Source: Zantedeschia hybrid cultivar (lineage: Eukaryota > Streptophyta > Magnoliopsida > Alismatales > Araceae). From it: a DNA stretch of 64,000 bases. The stretch is from the NCBI GenBank assembly GCA_030544215.1, contig JARZZO010000003.1, positions 47,102,045-47,166,044 on the forward strand. The letters run 5' to 3'. The position numbers were made by a program, and so were the translations under genes. Below, one piece after another: positions 1-10,573 of this stretch (the first letter of the stretch is position 1; every line of letters begins with the position of its first letter). Under the pieces are notes generated by a model. That model did no database searches and was not told where the DNA came from. It was given only the letters and a program-made list of their open reading frames with translations.

Positions 1-288
1 GAAAAAATGAAAGTATGTGTGTGCGGATGCCATAATTCCAGAAGAGCTCCTAATGCATCCCAACTCCACCACATCTTCTCGAGGTGTTTGGCAAAAACTA
101 CCAAGCGGATAAGGTGCCATGGAAGCATGAAAGTCCGCATGTCAATGGTAATGCAATGCATCAAAGTGACCAACCAAGTGTAATGGATTTAATGGTGTGG
201 CCAGGCAACCGCGGCACTGCCTGAAAAAGGAAAATACTTCAAGAGGGGAAGAAGGAAGAATAAAGGAAGTGATCTTACGTGTGCATAC

Positions 289-399
289 CTGCCCACGAGC
301 GACGCGGTTGCTAAGATGACCCTCGATTTCGGTCAAAACATCAAGCGTGCGAAGCATGAAGCCCAAAGGTAGCTTTTTTGAGGAAAAAGAGGACGCCAT
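289..399 (-). CDS. Putative first exon of an antisense gene in the TatA 3' region
   Basis: On the minus strand an ATG at 399, in the context ATGGCGTCC, opens 37 codons ending in CAG at 289. A good plant 5' splice site, GTATGC, follows. A TATAAAATA box lies 47 bp upstream of the ATG. The peptide (MASSFSSKKLPLGF...) has no domain I recognise. TatC carries a spliced antisense Plant Mobile Domain gene in the same region, so this could be the first exon of a comparable gene whose later exons lie left of the window. That link is inference. A second in-frame ATG at 420 would leave almost no leader, so I prefer 399. Confidence 0.4.
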
Positions 400-437
400 G
401 AGAGGTTGGAAGGGTCCCATCCAAGCTTTCTCGCACT

Positions 438-446
438 TATTTTATA
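438..446 (-). promoter_or_regulatory. TATA-like box for the antisense exon
   Basis: TATAAAATA on the minus strand, about 40-47 bp upstream of the ATG at 399. Position and sequence suit a plant core promoter. The assignment depends on the exon model. Confidence 0.35.
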
Positions 447-527
447 CCAAGAAGCGGATAGAGATGCACTCCCATGCACCGGAGTCCCACAATAAAAGAA
501 AAAAGCAAAAAAAATAGTATAAAACCA

Positions 528-793
528 TCAGACGGCCAGGTCGATGGCCTTCTGACGAAAAAAAAAATAGACGGCCAGATAGATGGCCTTCTGACGCTTT
601 AGACAGCCACAAGTCTGGCCTTTTGATGCTTCAGAAGGCAACCAGTCTGGCCTTCTGACGGAACCAGCAGACGGCCAGATAGATGGCCTTCAGACTCTGC
701 AGACGACCACCAGTGTGGCCTTCTGATGGAACCATCTGTGGCCAGAAAGGTGGCCTTCTGATGCTTCAGACGGCCACTAGTTTGGCCTTCTGA
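528..793. repeat. GGCC-N6 spaced palindrome array, TatA 3' UTR (8 units)
   Basis: Eight units of the form (tc)agacGGCCA-N6-TGGCCttctga occur at about 529-555, 569-594, 601-626, 631-658, 669-694, 701-726, 735-761 and 766-793. The arms are near-complementary and the central spacer is six bases in every unit although its sequence varies. Distances between units vary (30-40 bp), so this is not a simple tandem repeat. Confidence 0.85.
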
Positions 794-1488
794 CAAAATA
801 TTTTAGAAAAATTACCTAAAAAAATTAAAAAAATAATTAAAAAAATACAAAAATGTGTGCTTCTTACTTTATTGCTGATATAATGATTCTAACATCTGAT
901 TTTGCAGTAAGAAGAAGAATGAAGAGTTTGCATTAGTTTAGAAAACCTGGAGGCTAATAACTTAAGGCACATAAATCCGGAATTCCCCTTTAACAAAACT
1001 GATGATGGATTTATGAGGTTTAAGTTATTTGAACAGCCTAGAATAAATCCTCCAGTGTCTTGCATTAGATAGGTTTTTTATTTTAAACCCAGCATGCATC
1101 ATCCATTCTTTCAACATACCATTGCAGAGGAGAGTAGGTCCCTATTGCCTGTGCTTTGATCATCCAGTGTTGGGATCTTTTATCATCTGCGCAATGGTTT
1201 GATTAAATCTTGGAATGCACCTTCCGCGCCTTTGGTTGTCATTCCTTAAACTCCTTCGACTTGACATGCGTTCCATAGTGTGTCAGAGACTCGCGGCAAT
1301 TGCCAGAGGACCTCCTGGGTTGTAGTTTATGGGTACACAACTCTTTTTCATCATCATTCTTAGCTTGTATCACCATTGTTGTCAGACTTTAGCAGGTTCC
1401 ACCTCAGGTGGAGTGGTCCAAGAAGGGGTGTAGTGTCCGTATCATCCACTTATCAGTCCGCCGTGCTCCCCTGCAAAGAGGATGCCAC
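794..1488 (+). other. TatA 3' untranslated region, no gene seen
   Basis: An A-rich stretch is followed by mixed sequence up to the polypurine tract. I see no convincing reading frame. The last ~100 bp resemble the sequence before the TatD LTR. Confidence 0.5.
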
Positions 1489-1499
1489 GAAGGGGCAGC
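1489..1499 (+). other. Polypurine tract of TatA
   Basis: GAAGGGGCAGC lies directly against the LTR start TGTAGACACC at 1500. This is the expected site of plus-strand DNA priming in an LTR retrotransposon. Confidence 0.65.
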
Positions 1500-1989
1500 T
1501 GTAGACACCCATTTTTGGCCCATTCCATAGACCGATTTGAGCATTATTGTGTTAACGGGCCTTCGTGTTGATCTTTTTTGTCATTTGGACTCCTTGAAAT
1601 TTAATTTCTTTTTGTTAAAAAGGTTTTGTAACAAAATGTTCATTTTTCAAAAAAAAGTGCAAAATTTCAAAACTTTTAGCCTCACTTTGTTTGCAGAATA
1701 AGTTATTACGTGGGGCCCACTGACGGAATGACGTATACCAGAATAAGAGATGTTTCGGTTTGATAGTTTTGTGGGGCCCGCTAATGGAATAAGAAGAATA
1801 AGTAATTCTTGGGTCTAGGGTGGGATGACTTATTCTCCTTATTCTCCGAATACGCTATTCTGTACCGGTATAAGCCATTCTGCTTGTCAAAGCAAAATTA
1901 AGCTTATTCTCCCCTTATTCTCCCTTATTCTTCTCCTATTCTCCAATCAAAGTGGCCCTTATTTCATTTTGTTTTTAAATTTTTCTCAG

Positions 1990-2203
1990 GAAGCCAGAGT
2001 GCTGGCCGTCTGAAGGATCAGACGGCCATTCTTGTGGCCGTCTGAGAATCCTTCAGACGGCCACCTTCCTGGCCATCTGAGTGTCAGACGGCCAGCTGCC
2101 TGGCCTTCTGGGTTCAGACGGCCAGGTACCTGGCCTTCTGGGTTCAGATGGCCAGGTTCCTGGCCGTCTGATCCTTCAAACGGCCACTTCTTTGGCCGTC
2201 TGA
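1990..2203. repeat. GGCC-N6 spaced palindrome array, TatA LTR (7 units)
   Basis: Seven units of tcagacGGCCA-N6-TGGCCgtctga at about 1990-2013, 2018-2045, 2053-2080, 2084-2111, 2114-2141, 2144-2171 and 2176-2203. Arms are about 11 bp with few mismatches, the spacer is always six bases, and the unit period is 30-35 bp. The array lies about 245 bp upstream of the TATA box, in the U3 part of the LTR. Confidence 0.9.
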
Positions 2204-2446
2204 TTGGTTGGTTTTCCGTGATTATCTTAACCTTTTTTTGCACCTTTCTCTCGGGTTTTTTACCATATCTTCTGCATTTTTTCACTCTAATGGATTAAGA
2301 TGAAGGTGATTTAGGGCTTAGGTGTCAATTTTTTATTGGTTTTTATTTAGATTTTATTGAAGAGATCTCTATCCAACCTTCTTTATCCTCATCCATTGGC
2401 CCACGAAATGGGGGCTTTCTAGGGTTTTAACTCGATCTCCTTTGCC

Positions 2447-2454
2447 TATTTAAG
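2447..2454 (+). promoter_or_regulatory. TATA box of the TatA LTR
   Basis: TATTTAAG in CCTATTTAAGCTC, about 950 bp into the LTR. The TatC LTR has TATTTAAA in the equivalent place after its own array. Confidence 0.55.
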
Positions 2455-3489
2455 CTCTCATTCACCTTGGGAACGCCCTCAAGGAGGTTCACTAGGGTGA
2501 GGGTAACATTTTACATCAAAAGAGAGAGAAAAGAGTGATTTCAAAATCTAACATTAGACCTCTTCTCTGGAGCTCGTGGGAAGGAAACAACTATGGAGTC
2601 TTGGAGGCTCTAAGAAGGAAGAATATGCTGTCAATTTTATGCCCATGCGACACTTTCTTCAACGTCGAAAAGGGAACCCTACTCTCCTCTCTCATTTATC
2701 ATTTTTATCGTTCTCTTCATAGTACCATACATGCATGCACAAGTTTAGGATTTTGTCTACGTTTAGATCCAATTTGCACACACATGCACTCATGATTAGG
2801 TACCTTAGATCCTTGCTAAGGGGTTTGTTTTGATCCAAAACACCAAAAAAAGGGAAGGTGGGTGGCCATAACACTTGGTCACTCATCCTTCTCACCCACA
2901 TATTCGGTAAGCTCACCTCTAATTGATATATCTCTTTTGCTTAATGAACGGATGCTATGCTAATTAAGAGTCTAATGGGTATTTTAATTCAAGATTAATT
3001 TGCAGGAAATCAAAACGTAAGGCCCCGTCTTCTTGGCCGACCGAGGAGAAGGGAGTGTGGACTACAAATTCCGCTGCACGCGGAGGTCTCGGAGTGTCAT
3101 TCGCGATCAAGGTAGTCCCTCTGGGTTGAGGTAAAACACCATCGCGATCACCATTTTAGTTCTTGGTGTTTTAGTTCATCAAGTCATTTGTTCTTTATTC
3201 TGGGTTCGTACCCACGGAAGTCGATCTCCGCTCACCAGTTGAGCGCGGAGTCATTTCCGGCGCCTACACCTATCATCACCATGTACATGACTTGAACAAA
3301 CAAGTTAAGTGTATGTTCTAGCTTAGCCCCTTGCTCGGCTAAAAGGGTCAAGGGGCTAAGCCTTTATTTATTGAAGGCAAGTAAAGATGATTAAAGACAA
3401 TAATTAAAAATGCAACATACAAGCATACAAATGCTCACTGGAAATTAAAACATGCAACACTCATGATTCAGCAGACAAATGCTAACTGA

Positions 3490-3708
3490 AATATTTTTGT
3501 TTTGTAATTGCAATTTTCAAAATATCCAATTTTTGTGGTTTTGCCATATTCAATTTTTTTTGTGATTTTGAAATATTAAATTTTTTGTGGAATTTTGAAA
3601 TATTCAAAAAACAAATTGTGGTTTCAATTTTTATTGTGATTTTGAAATATTCAATTTTTTTTTGTGGTTATGAAATATTCAATTTTTTTTGTGGTTTTCA
3701 AATATTCA
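3490..3708. repeat. T-rich degenerate tandem repeat in the TatB 3' UTR
   Basis: About six irregular copies of a ~35-bp unit like TTTTTGTGATTTTGAAATATTCAA. TatD has a comparable T-rich degenerate repeat at about 54715-54925, so this is a family feature of the 3' UTR. Confidence 0.65.
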
Positions 3709-4455
3709 TTTATTCCTAAAGACCAGCATGGTACATGGATCAAAGGAGTTTACTCATTCGTCATCTTAATTCTCTAATCATTCTTTAATAACCTAACCTA
3801 GACTCATTGTGCTTGAATTGCACTTGTGTTCGTGATCCCATTCGATGGTTCAACCATTAGTCAACCTAGGTCGTTCCGCAAACTTGGAGCACGCCTCTTT
3901 AGAGAGAAGGGAAGAATTGGTCTAGAAAGCCCGCGAGAGGGTTCCGGAGATCCAAAAAGATGTCCCTCCTTTACCCTATTATATGTTGGGGTTCAGTCAT
4001 TTTCACTTTACGGGGTATTTTTCGACCTTATGCTCCTTTCATTTGATTTTGTGGCCTTTTGGTGTAACGTTTGTATTGTAATGGCCTTTTGATTTTCTTA
4101 GCTTTTTGCCTTGTACCTTTGCTTTTGTGGGGCGAATCTTTTCTTTTCTCCCCCTTTTTTTTTATGACGGCCTCCTACTAAGAAGGCGGATATTTTCGAT
4201 TCTAAGACTCGTTCCGACATCGTGGGCCGAGAATAAAAAACAAAAGTTTTGTTTAAAGAAGAATGAGTTGTACCTTACACCTTTAGTCAGGCTTTTAGCA
4301 TTCTTCATACTTTACATATCTTGTTACTCACGAACCAAGCGTGTTTGTGTGTGTAATAATGCGCTTAGATTATTAAAGACTAAAGAGGGAATGTAGGATT
4401 TCAAATTTTCTGACTCTACTGGTCTTAACACCATGCTGATCGACACAGTCTTAAA

Positions 4456-6315
4456 CTAAGGGTAATATTTCTTAATATATAAACCATTCCGGAGATGAGA
4501 TAGCTCTTGACCTTCTACATTAACTAGCTTATAGGTGTTACCAGGAAAAGCATATTTTACAATATAGGGTCCTTCCCAATTGGGTTAGAGTTTAGAACGT
4601 GGACCACCACGTTTTATGAAAATTCTTTTTACAACCATTTCACCGATTTTGAACTTACGTTCAATGACCATCTTTTGATAAAAACGTGCTAATCTATTTT
4701 CATATACTCGTGAGTGATTAGCAGCTGACCATCTTTTCTAGTCTAAAAGTTCCAATTGAGTGAGGAGTGCAGAGTGATGCTCGTCAATAGAAAACTCCTT
4801 GTTCAATTGTACTCTTAATGACGGGATGGGGACTTCGTATGGAACTACCGCCTCCATTCCAAAGGTTAAAGAATATGGAGTCCGCCCAGTGGGCGTACAG
4901 ATTGAAGTTTGGTATGCCCATAGAGCCTCGATCAATTTCTCCGGCCAGTCTATGTATCGGTTAGATTTACACGTTTTCATGATTATTTTTATCAAGGTCT
5001 TGTTAGTTGCCTCTGCTTAGCCATTGCCTTGCGGATAATATGGAGACGAATGATGCAATGCAATTTTATATATGTTGCAAAGGTCTTTCAGCTCTTGTGA
5101 TATGAACTGCAGTCCATTGTCGGTGACGATGGTGCTTGGAATCCCAAACCTTGTGATGATATTCTTCATGATAAACTTGCAAACTGTTGACGCTTTGACT
5201 TCCTTGTAAGCTTCAGCTTCTGTCCACTTTGTAAAATATTATGTCGCAGTGAGGATGAAAGATTTCTGCTTAGTGCCGGAATTGGGATCACCGAAAGGTC
5301 CATTGATGTTGAATGCCCACATGGAGAAAGGCCATAGAGAGGAAACAAGATGGAGTGAAGAGGCGGGGGAATGAATCTTGTCAGATGAAGTTAACACTTA
5401 GCACATCTACGAACATATCCTACACAGTCCTCTTGCATGGTTGGCCAGTAGAATCCTTGTCTAAGGATCTTCTTTGATAACATATGTCCATTAACATGGC
5501 CACCACAAACTCCAGCATGAGTTCCTTCCATGATCTTCCAAAGCTCATCTTCGTCTAAGCATCTTAGAAGGACGCCATCAAATCCACGTTTATATAACTC
5601 GCCTCGAACTAGGATGTATCTTTGAGCAATTCTCCTGATAACCCTCTTCTCATCAGTTGTGGCTTCCTCAGGGTATGACTAATCTTTACAGTATTTGGCA
5701 ATTCCAAAAAACCTTTATTTCTCTTCATCTTCCATCTCTTCTTGCAGCTCCAATAGCATGATCTCTCTCCTTTCCACAATATTCCCATCTCTAACTTTCT
5801 TCAGCAACTTCTCCTTAATCCTAAGAGAGGCAGGATCCTCTATAGCAGGAGAGAGACGCCTATGAATGATGATCGATTCGGATTGTTTGCTGATTGGGAA
5901 ATCCATAGACGATGCAAGAGAAGCTAGAGTGTCAGCTTAGATGTTCTTATTCCGAGGAACATGGACAAAAATCAGTTTGGTGAAGAGCTTGACATAAGCT
6001 GAAGTCAATTCTTGATATGGCTTGAGTTTGGGATCAAGGGTACGATATTTGATGAGCACTTGGCGAATGAACAATTAACTATCACCTACAATCCTTAATT
6101 TGGTGGCACCATGTAAATAAGCAGCCTCGAGGCCGGCAAGAAGAACCTCATATTCAGCTATGTTATTGGTAACATGAAAAGCAAGCTGAAAGGCTTGGGG
6201 AATGGTGATACCTTCAAGTGATAGAACAACAATGCCGATACCCTTACCGTGAGAATTCAAAGCTCCGTCAACATGCAGAGTCCACATGTCATCTTTGACT
6301 CTGTTGATGGACATC
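4456..6315 (-). pseudogene. TatB integrase and archaeal-type RNase H remnant
   Basis: Minus-strand frames align with TatD pol. The integrase C-terminal region ends at the stop at 4456. Then come core segments (4738-4995 with LIEALWAYQTS and TPYSLTFGMEAVVPYE; 5166-5348), a linker (5715-5906), and the archaeal-type RNase H at 6075-6314 (LHVDGALNSHGKGIG, NNIAEYEVLLAGLEA, VGDS). Frames shift and stop several times, so the integrase cannot be made. In function this would have inserted the element cDNA, while the extra RNase H removes RNA and is diagnostic of the Tat lineage. CopA interrupts the RNase H end. Confidence 0.85.
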
Positions 6316-6320
6316 AGTTC

Positions 6321-7756
6321 CGTTAGTCTTAGGTGGCCTACAAGCCAATCTGACTATGTAAATCTCGTTCATTTATTAATATAATGGCATAATATTCATT
6401 GTGCGTAAATATGTGCTATAGTGATCATATTATGATGAGATCATACTAATGAGACTGATCACTTAAACACATATTCTTAATCATTCCTAGTCGAAGGATA
6501 TCCGAGAAGGACATCGGATATCTAGTTAGACTAGCACAGATTACTCCTGCACATACGATGAGGGTGACTGATCTCATAAGTCACTTGTGTGGAGACACTA
6601 AGGCGAATCTGCAGGTGCTCATTGGAGAATGAGTTCACTGAATTGATCCGACTGAATCGCTGGATGGTATTGTACCTTACTGTCAACCAGCTTGATTCTA
6701 TTGTCGCAGTTGCGTGGATGGTCCTCGGACCTGAGACACTAAGGACACCTTGTCGGTGGACTTCTGTGCTTTGACCTTGGTTTATGAATCTTTAACCACG
6801 GGATTCTAAACAACCAAGGATTGGGTACAGTAGAATACTGTCGAAGGGAATTGTGTGTCAATAAGGAATCATTCGCTCCCGGTACTTAGAGAGAAAATGC
6901 TCTAAAAAGGATGCACGGAAGTCCCTGGCCAGGGCGGACAATAATATCTGGAAAGGAGTTTTCCGATATTCATCAGCGGCATCCAGTCCAAGTGAGTCGA
7001 CCGGTTAGGGTTTGACAGCACGCCATACCCTTAGTTGACTAGAGAGCATTGTACGAATGAAGGATTATATCCACGCGATAACTGTCGGCGGAAAGGTTCC
7101 AAGAGTGGGTTGCTTAACCCCGATACCTTCCGGGTTCACGCGGTGTTGCTTGGCACCCAACGTGATCGAAAGCCCGGTCGAATTCGATGTGCGACATCAA
7201 TTCGATTGATTAATTAATTAATAAAGTGATATTAATTGATTAATAAAGCCAGTAAGGAGTTACTGGGCGTATTGGGCTATTAACCGGACTGGTAATTGGG
7301 CCTAGAGGGTCACACGCAAATGATTCTCAAGGCGATAGATAAATAAGTGGATTTTATATAAACCGGGGGTTTTTATGAAAAATCACGCGGTTAGTATAAA
7401 ATGTAGCGAACGGGCTGAGCAGGACAAGCTGCTGCTAACCCTAGCCGCCCCTCCTCTGTTTCTCTCTCTCTCTGGCGCCCCAGGCCAGATCCGGATCCCC
7501 GGATCTGCTCCGCCGCTTCTCCGACTCCCGTTCGACGGGATTTCGTCCGCGCGTTGCGGCGAGCGTTGCGGCAAACGGCGGAAGTTTTCGTGGCTGCGAA
7601 GAACGAGGAACGTGAGGAGGATCGTGTGGACTCCGCTAGAGGCCCGGCGCTTGCGCGGGTTGCGGTGTAGCACCGACGGAACCGAACGGTTGCGGATTCG
7701 AATCCGCACACGGTAAGACTTCGATTATCTGATAATCGATTTTTGATATTCGAAAC
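6321..7756 (+). repeat. CopA 5' LTR, 3' end deleted
   Basis: Starts CGTTAGTCTTAGGTGG (ancestrally TGTTAG). Compared with the 3' LTR it lacks about the last 75 bp: after cgaaacgg it jumps straight into the PBS. The junction shares GG with the lost end, as expected for a short microhomology deletion. Long open frames on both strands at 7383-7867 reflect GC-rich R/U5 sequence and are not genes. Confidence 0.88.
7355..7362 (+). promoter_or_regulatory. TATA box, CopA 5' LTR
   Basis: TATATAAA in TTTTATATAAACC. The same box is at 15032-15039 (3' LTR) and, on the minus strand, at 17918-17925 and 27019-27026 in CopB. CopC has a mutated TATACAAA. Conservation between copies supports it as the core promoter. 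Confidence 0.7.
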
Positions 7757-7768
7757 GGTATCAGAGCC
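7757..7768 (+). other. Primer binding site of CopA (initiator tRNA-Met type)
   Basis: GGTATCAGAGCC lacks only the leading T of the full TGGTATCAGAGC seen in CopC. The sequence is complementary to the 3' end of plant initiator tRNA-Met, the usual primer of copia elements. The deletion of the LTR end stops at this site. Confidence 0.8.
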
Positions 7769-7859
7769 AGGTTCCACTGTTTCTCGTCCCGTTTCGGTTT
7801 TCGATTTAATATTTCCGTGTATTATTCCATGCTTATAATCCGATTGTAACAACATAAAA

Positions 7860-7998
7860 GTGTTCATAAGATGAACACAAATAATAAGATTATTTTTCTA
7901 TAATTTTTCGGATTTTATTGGGGTGTTTCTTGTTCTTCATGTGATGAAGAACAACGGGATTTTAGCGACTTCAATCCAGCATCCCCATGCGATGGGGA
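7860..7998 (+). other. Three triloop hairpins in the CopA leader
   Basis: H1 at 7860-7878: GTGTTCAT-AAG-ATGAACAC. H2 at 7931-7953: TGTTCTTCAT-GTG-ATGAAGAACA. H3 at 7982-7998: TCCCCAT-GCG-ATGGGGA. All are perfect stems with three-base loops, in the RNA just after the primer site. CopB and CopC have hairpins in the same order with paired base changes. A role in packaging, dimerisation or translation is possible but unproven. Confidence 0.7.
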
Positions 7999-8155
7999 AG
8001 AAGTCCGTGGCCCTGGTATGACCTGGATCCTCACCGATCACCGCTGGCACCAGTCACCGGCACCGGAGAGGGAGACTCCTTCATCATCTTCTTCGCATGG
8101 TTTTGAGAAAACCATCCGAAAATCAGATTTTTAAAGGGTGTTTTAGGCTCTTTCA

Positions 8156-8560
8156 CATCCCTTGTGAGGGTCCTCGCCGGCGCCGGTGGGCCTGCCGGCG
8201 CAGGGAACGTCGCCGGCGGGGCCGGCCAACGTCGGGCCGGTCGCCGGCGACCTCCCTCCCGCAAGCCCCACGGCCTTGCTCCTGCTTCAGCCACAAGTTA
8301 GGGCTCGATTGCAACACCTAAAAAGGGGCTTCTCCGGCGAGCGCACAGGCTCCGGCAGGGCCGGCATCCGGCCGCTGGTTGCCGGTGGAGCGCCGGCGCC
8401 GTTGTCATGTACCTACCGCCATTAACCTGCAACCAGTTGCAGGTTAGGGCGTCAGGTCGGGGAAGGCGGGCCGGGGGTCTGGCAGGCCGGGCCTGGCCGG
8501 GCCGCAGGCACCCGAACCAGTTGGACCGGGCTGGGTTGGGCCGGTTCAGGCCTTTCCCTT
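8156..8560 (+). other. GC-rich leader segment of CopA, no gene called
   Basis: GCCGGCG and GGGCCGGGC-rich stretch with open frames in several phases but no start context or domain. CopB (about 25850-26200) and CopC (about 36540-37160) have equivalents with different reading frames, which argues against coding. Confidence 0.6.
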
Positions 8561-8745
8561 TTTATTTTTCCTTTTAAAACCCCTTTTAAACCCCGAAAGC
8601 CCAATTAAATTAAATTGGATTTAATTTAAATTTTAAAATTGTTTAAAAGTTTAAATTGTTATTCTTATTTTATTTAGTTGGGCATCAATGATTATGAATC
8701 GTTAGAATAATTAACAAAATGTTGTTAATAATTAGAATTGGTCAT

Positions 8746-9199
8746 TAATTTAAATGTTAAATTAATAATTAATTTTAATTATCTAACTTAAGTGTTAAGT
8801 TAGTGTTTATTAGTTAACTAAAATTAATTGTTAGTTTAAGTGTTAAATTGATAATTAATCTCAATTAACTAATATAATGGTTTAATAGAAGTTATTAATT
8901 ATTGGTTTAAGTGTTAAACTAATAATTAATATTAATCTAATAATCTAAGTGTTAGATTAATAGTTAATAATTAATTTGTGTTAATTATTAGTCTAAGAGT
9001 TAAACTATTGATTAACATTAATTAATTAATTAGTCTAATAGTTAGATTAATTGTTAATAACTATTTTAAGTTGATTATTAATTTAAGTGTTAAATTAATG
9101 ATTAATTTTAATGGACTAATCTAAGAGTTAGATTAGTAATTCATTATTAATAGTCTAATTGTTAGATTATTAATGTGGTTTAATCTAAGTGTTAGATTA
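8746..9199. repeat. AT-rich N3 palindrome array in the CopA leader (about 11 units)
   Basis: Units of the form TAATYTAA-NNG-TTARATTA, for example 8746-8764 (ATG spacer), 8784-8802 (TAACTTAA-GTG-TTAAGTTA), 8941-8959, and 9181-9199 (TAATCTAA-GTG-TTAGATTA). Arms vary but stay complementary. The spacer is always three bases and ends in G (GTG, ATG, GAG, TAG, TTG). Unit spacing is irregular, 30-60 bp. Confidence 0.85.
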
Positions 9200-10074
9200 T
9201 TTAATTATTAGAATTGTTCTAATGGCATTAAATAATCTGGAAATTATTAATTTAGATTGTGTGCACATGCGATGTGTGTTTTAATGCTTTTAATTAGATT
9301 TGATTGCATGTTAAGTTATTAAAAGAGTTTTCGAAATTCAAATACCAATTTTGATTGGAACCCAGCTTTCTGAAAGCCAAAATTATTTAATTTTGAAAAA
9401 CTCTTTTAATTTAGTCATGTGATGCGCTGAATCATGTGTGGAATATTTAAAATACACCGTGGTCATGGATATGCATATTTTACTGTTCATGTGATGAATG
9501 ATGTGTGTGTGGATCGTGGATGAATGTTGAATGTTTATTAAATTGTTAATAAATAGAGATATGCGTATCTCTCCCTCTCCCATTCTCCGATGTACTTCTA
9601 CCTCCCTCTCTCTTGTACTCGCCATAAGGCCCTCTTCTATTTACAAGTAATTTTAGAATTATTGTAATCTGATCGAGGCAACCGAGGAAGGAGCGAGGAC
9701 GATCCACAGTTGCAACCAGGAAGGTGAAAAGATGAATATCATTTGCCTATGTGTTTGCAGGTTATCTAATATAATTGTTGTGTTAGATTGTGTGTGCGTT
9801 TGACTGTTGGCTCCAGTCAATCCCACTGTGCTATCTATGACCACACTAATGACATGTATGTGATGCATTGTTTTTAATGTTTGATTATGAATCAAAACAG
9901 GTATAGTATTTAGTAAATATATAGGATATGTTTATATACTATCACCTAGGAGAAACCAAGATAAAAGTTATCTAAATATCCTTATCTAAACTCTAAGCCG
10001 TAACACGAGTAGTTAAGAACTTACCGCGTGGTCCACCATCGTTATAGTCTAGGATTCGAATCACTTTAGGCAGG

Positions 10075-10380
10075 TTTGTTGTGCTATCCACAAGGCCTGC
10101 TTAATTGGGAGGAGAAACTGTGGCTATGACATTAGATGCCTATATGATCGGGGTAGAGGAACCATGTAGCTTTGTTGTGCTATCCACAACGACTGCATGT
10201 AAATCTATGCTCGTCGCGTAACGATGGTTAACTTAGACCAGAATTAGTGGTTTGTTGTGCTATCCACAAAGCAATTAAATCTCTGGGGATCGAAGCTATG
10301 ATCGGATATTACAAGGAGTTGCAAGTCCCATGAGTTGGGTGTTCTTTGATTGTATTACAGTTTGTTGTGTTATATACAAG
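10075..10380 (+). repeat. Four copies of a TTGTG-N5-CACAA hairpin motif, CopA leader
   Basis: TTTGTTGTGCTATCCACAA recurs at 10075, 10171 and 10251, with a diverged copy at 10361 (TTTGTTGTGTTATATACAA). Spacings are 96, 80 and 110 bp. The core TTGTG-CTATC-CACAA can form a 5-bp stem with a five-base loop. CopB and CopC keep four copies at equivalent places just upstream of gag. Confidence 0.85.
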
Positions 10381-10573
10381 GAAGTATTGCAACTCATTGA
10401 GATTCTGATCCCCACTAGGAGACTGTCGGCGTCTCCCGTTCTGTATAATTGAGGGTTATACAGTCTGACGAAAATTAGTGGGAGTTAAAACTTGAACAAA
10501 AGACCATGTCTTGTTTTATATTTAATAATTGAACATCTGCTTAACAGATATTACATATCTCCTGTAGGGAATT

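Larger units (their letters stand above)
1..3268 (+). mobile_element. TatA: 3' end and 3' LTR of a Tat-like Ty3/gypsy element
   Basis: This is the downstream part of a plus-strand element whose coding region lies left of the window. It consists of a 3' untranslated stretch, a polypurine tract ending at 1499, and an LTR opening TGTAGACACC at 1500 and closing GGCGCCTACA at 3268. The sequence before the LTR (gatgccacgaaggggcagc) resembles that before the TatD LTR, and the TGTAGACAC opening is shared with TatC and TatD, which are clearly Tat elements. Directly after 3268 the sequence continues as minus-strand TatB, so TatA is inserted in TatB. The target duplication cannot be tested because the left end is absent. 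Confidence 0.75.
1500..3268 (+). repeat. TatA 3' LTR (1769 bp)
   Basis: The LTR opens TGTAGACACC, as in TatC (39309), and closes GGCGCCTACA, comparable with GGCGCTTACA in TatC and GCACCTACA in TatD. It holds a palindrome array (1990-2203), a TATA box (2447-2454) and a GC-rich 3' part. A 62-codon and an 88-codon open frame inside it have no domain and overlap the repeats, so I do not call genes. Confidence 0.75.
3269..6320 (-). mobile_element. TatB fragment 1 (3' UTR, integrase, archaeal RNase H)
   Basis: Decayed minus-strand Tat sequence collinear with TatD: 3285-4400 matches about 54475-55600, and the coding part matches 55669-57500. The left end is cut by the TatA LTR and the right end by CopA, whose target duplication is agttc (6316-6320 and 15500-15504). 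No intact protein remains. Confidence 0.85.

Noticed and set aside
528..2203. CRISPR-like look of short repeats with variable spacers
   Set aside because: The arms are inverted, 6-12 bp long, and the spacers are 3, 6 or 10 bp. The context is plant retrotransposon LTRs with no cas genes.
7383..7867. Overlapping long frames on both strands (113, 108 and 158 codons)
   Set aside because: They are in the R/U5 part of the CopA LTR and recur in shifted form in other LTR copies. Conservation is at the DNA level only.
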